Of a DNA stretch of 64,000 bases, positions 63,056 through 64,000 are shown one piece after another; within the stretch, counting starts at the first letter, position 1; each line of letters opens with the position of its first letter. The notes beneath the pieces were generated by a model. That model did not search any database. It was not told where the DNA came from and worked only from the letters and a program-made list of their open reading frames with translations. This DNA is from Dermatemys mawii (taxonomy: Eukaryota > Chordata > Testudines > Dermatemydidae). The stretch is taken from assembly GCA_007922305.1 (NCBI GenBank), contig ML677334.1, positions 64,269,142 to 64,333,141 of the forward strand, in the 5' to 3' direction. Position numbers and translations under genes: made by a program.

Positions 63056-63645
63056 GTGTCCTCTCCCTGCTTTATCCATTCAAAACTCCATTATCCTCCC
63101 AACACAGACTTGAAACCTTGGAGTTGATTTTGATTCCTCTTTCCCTTGCCACCTTCTACCTGCCCAGTCCTTCCCTCAAATCCAGGCTGCTACCAGTTAC
63201 TGTCAGTTCTTACTTACATCATCTCGTAAATCTCTTCTTTCATCTCCTTCTGTTTCTGACTTTGACAACTTTTCCCCCTGCTTGTCTCCTTACATGAGGC
63301 AAGTCAGTTCAAAATGCTGGCACTAAAATAATCTTCCTGCTCAGAGTGATGCTTTCATCCCTGTTTAGCCTTCACTGGCTTCCCTTCATCTTCCATGTCA
63401 AATTCAGACTTCTCACCCTTCAAGGTTCTGCATAACTCTGCCTTTGCCTCTACACTTCAGGTTTTATTTTCCCCTACTTCTTGATCTACCAGCTCTCACA
63501 TCTGAGTGCCTCTTCTTATCTCGTTCTCCTGTCTCCTCATCATGTCTTCTTTAATGTCACTCCCATTACTCCTGGAACTCCTTCCCTGCAGTTCAGGACA
63601 GCCTTGCTAACTTCCAGTGTTCATCATTTTACGCCTACTGAATCA
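63056..63645 (+). mobile_element. L2/CR1-clade LINE fragment, RT C-terminal part
   Basis: The + strand reads NLGVDFDSSF-like (AACCTTGGAGTTGATTTTGA, first Asn codon changed) and later LHWLPFIFHVKFRLLTL (about 63370-63418), which follow the order of the RT C-terminal region in L2-type LINEs. Frameshifts and stops make it a relic. Confidence 0.55.
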
Positions 63646-63686
63646 GCGTTCTTCAGACTTGACTTGGTGCGATCCCATTGTGACTA

Positions 63687-63780
63687 GGGTGACCAGATAG
63701 CAAGCATAAAAAATCAGGAGGAGGGGAGGGGAAGTAATAGTTGCCATATAAGAGAAAAGCCCCTAAAATCTGTTCAATGG
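63687..63780. mobile_element. Dispersed DNA-element end (GGTGACCAGAT family)
   Basis: It begins TAGGGTGACCAGATAGCAAG and carries ATATAAGAGAAAAGCCCCTA, wording I recognise from a very common turtle interspersed repeat. The right end is lost. Confidence 0.5.
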
Positions 63781-64000
63781 TTATTAAAGTGATGGATGCT
63801 TAAGACTGACAAATGTGGCCTGAATTGTGTCATGCAAAAACAAAAAAAAAAAAAAAGGAAAAAGAAAATAAACTAGAAGATAAAAATTCTGTAAGTGCTC
63901 ACAATTTTACTTTTAATACTCATGACTTTAAAACTTCAGAACTGATTTTTTTTTTTCAAACATGGCTTAAGTTTTTGATCTGAAAGAGCTATACAGTACA

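Noticed and set aside
1..64000. CRISPR arrays, operons, prophage or bacterial features
   Set aside because: None present. The spliced gene and vertebrate repeats show nuclear animal DNA.

Overview
This window is vertebrate nuclear DNA, most likely from a turtle or a related sauropsid. It has long introns with GT/AG boundaries, antisense CR1 LINE fragments, a tRNA-headed SINE with a CR1-like tail, hAT and PIF/Harbinger-type non-autonomous elements, old MIR-like SINEs and microsatellites. Nothing prokaryotic (operons, ribosome binding sites, CRISPR) is present. The turtle assignment is inferred from repeat wording that I recognise and was not tested by a search. Two runs of N (27080-27479 and 42714-42813) are assembly gaps.

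The window holds one protein-coding gene, on the + strand, seen only in its middle. I recovered 20 coding exons between 3514 and 61084. All 20 join in one open frame with matching splice phases (2568 nt, 855 complete codons). The deduced order is PLAT1 (exons 1-4), a beta-trefoil-like region of about 275 residues (exons 5-10), a Pro/Gln/Ser-rich linker (exon 11), PLAT2 (exons 12-14), PLAT3 (exons 15-17), a short basic/acidic linker (exon 18) and PLAT4 (exons 19-20). The PLAT repeats resemble those of LOXHD1, but LOXHD1 has no trefoil block that I know of. A second candidate is a long, PLAT-containing form of RP1 (oxygen-regulated protein 1, DCX family). I cannot decide between these and an undescribed PLAT/trefoil paralogue, so no gene symbol is given. 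The first exons, the start codon and the stop codon lie outside the window.

Layout: 1-1540 is a GC-rich imperfect palindrome of more than 1 kb built from TTTAAA-bearing subunits. 1541-3513 is upstream intron with a Harbinger-like MITE and a SINE. 3514-9110 carries six exons (PLAT1 and the start of the trefoil). 9111-25237 carries the rest of the trefoil, the linker and the first half of PLAT2, with hAT and nested Harbinger elements in the introns. 25238-46877 carries the rest of PLAT2, PLAT3 and the first half of PLAT4, and contains both gaps. 46878-60858 is a single intron of about 14 kb filled with two antisense CR1 copies, a hAT element and a long-TIR MITE. 61085-64000 is the next intron, with an L2/CR1-clade LINE fragment near its end.
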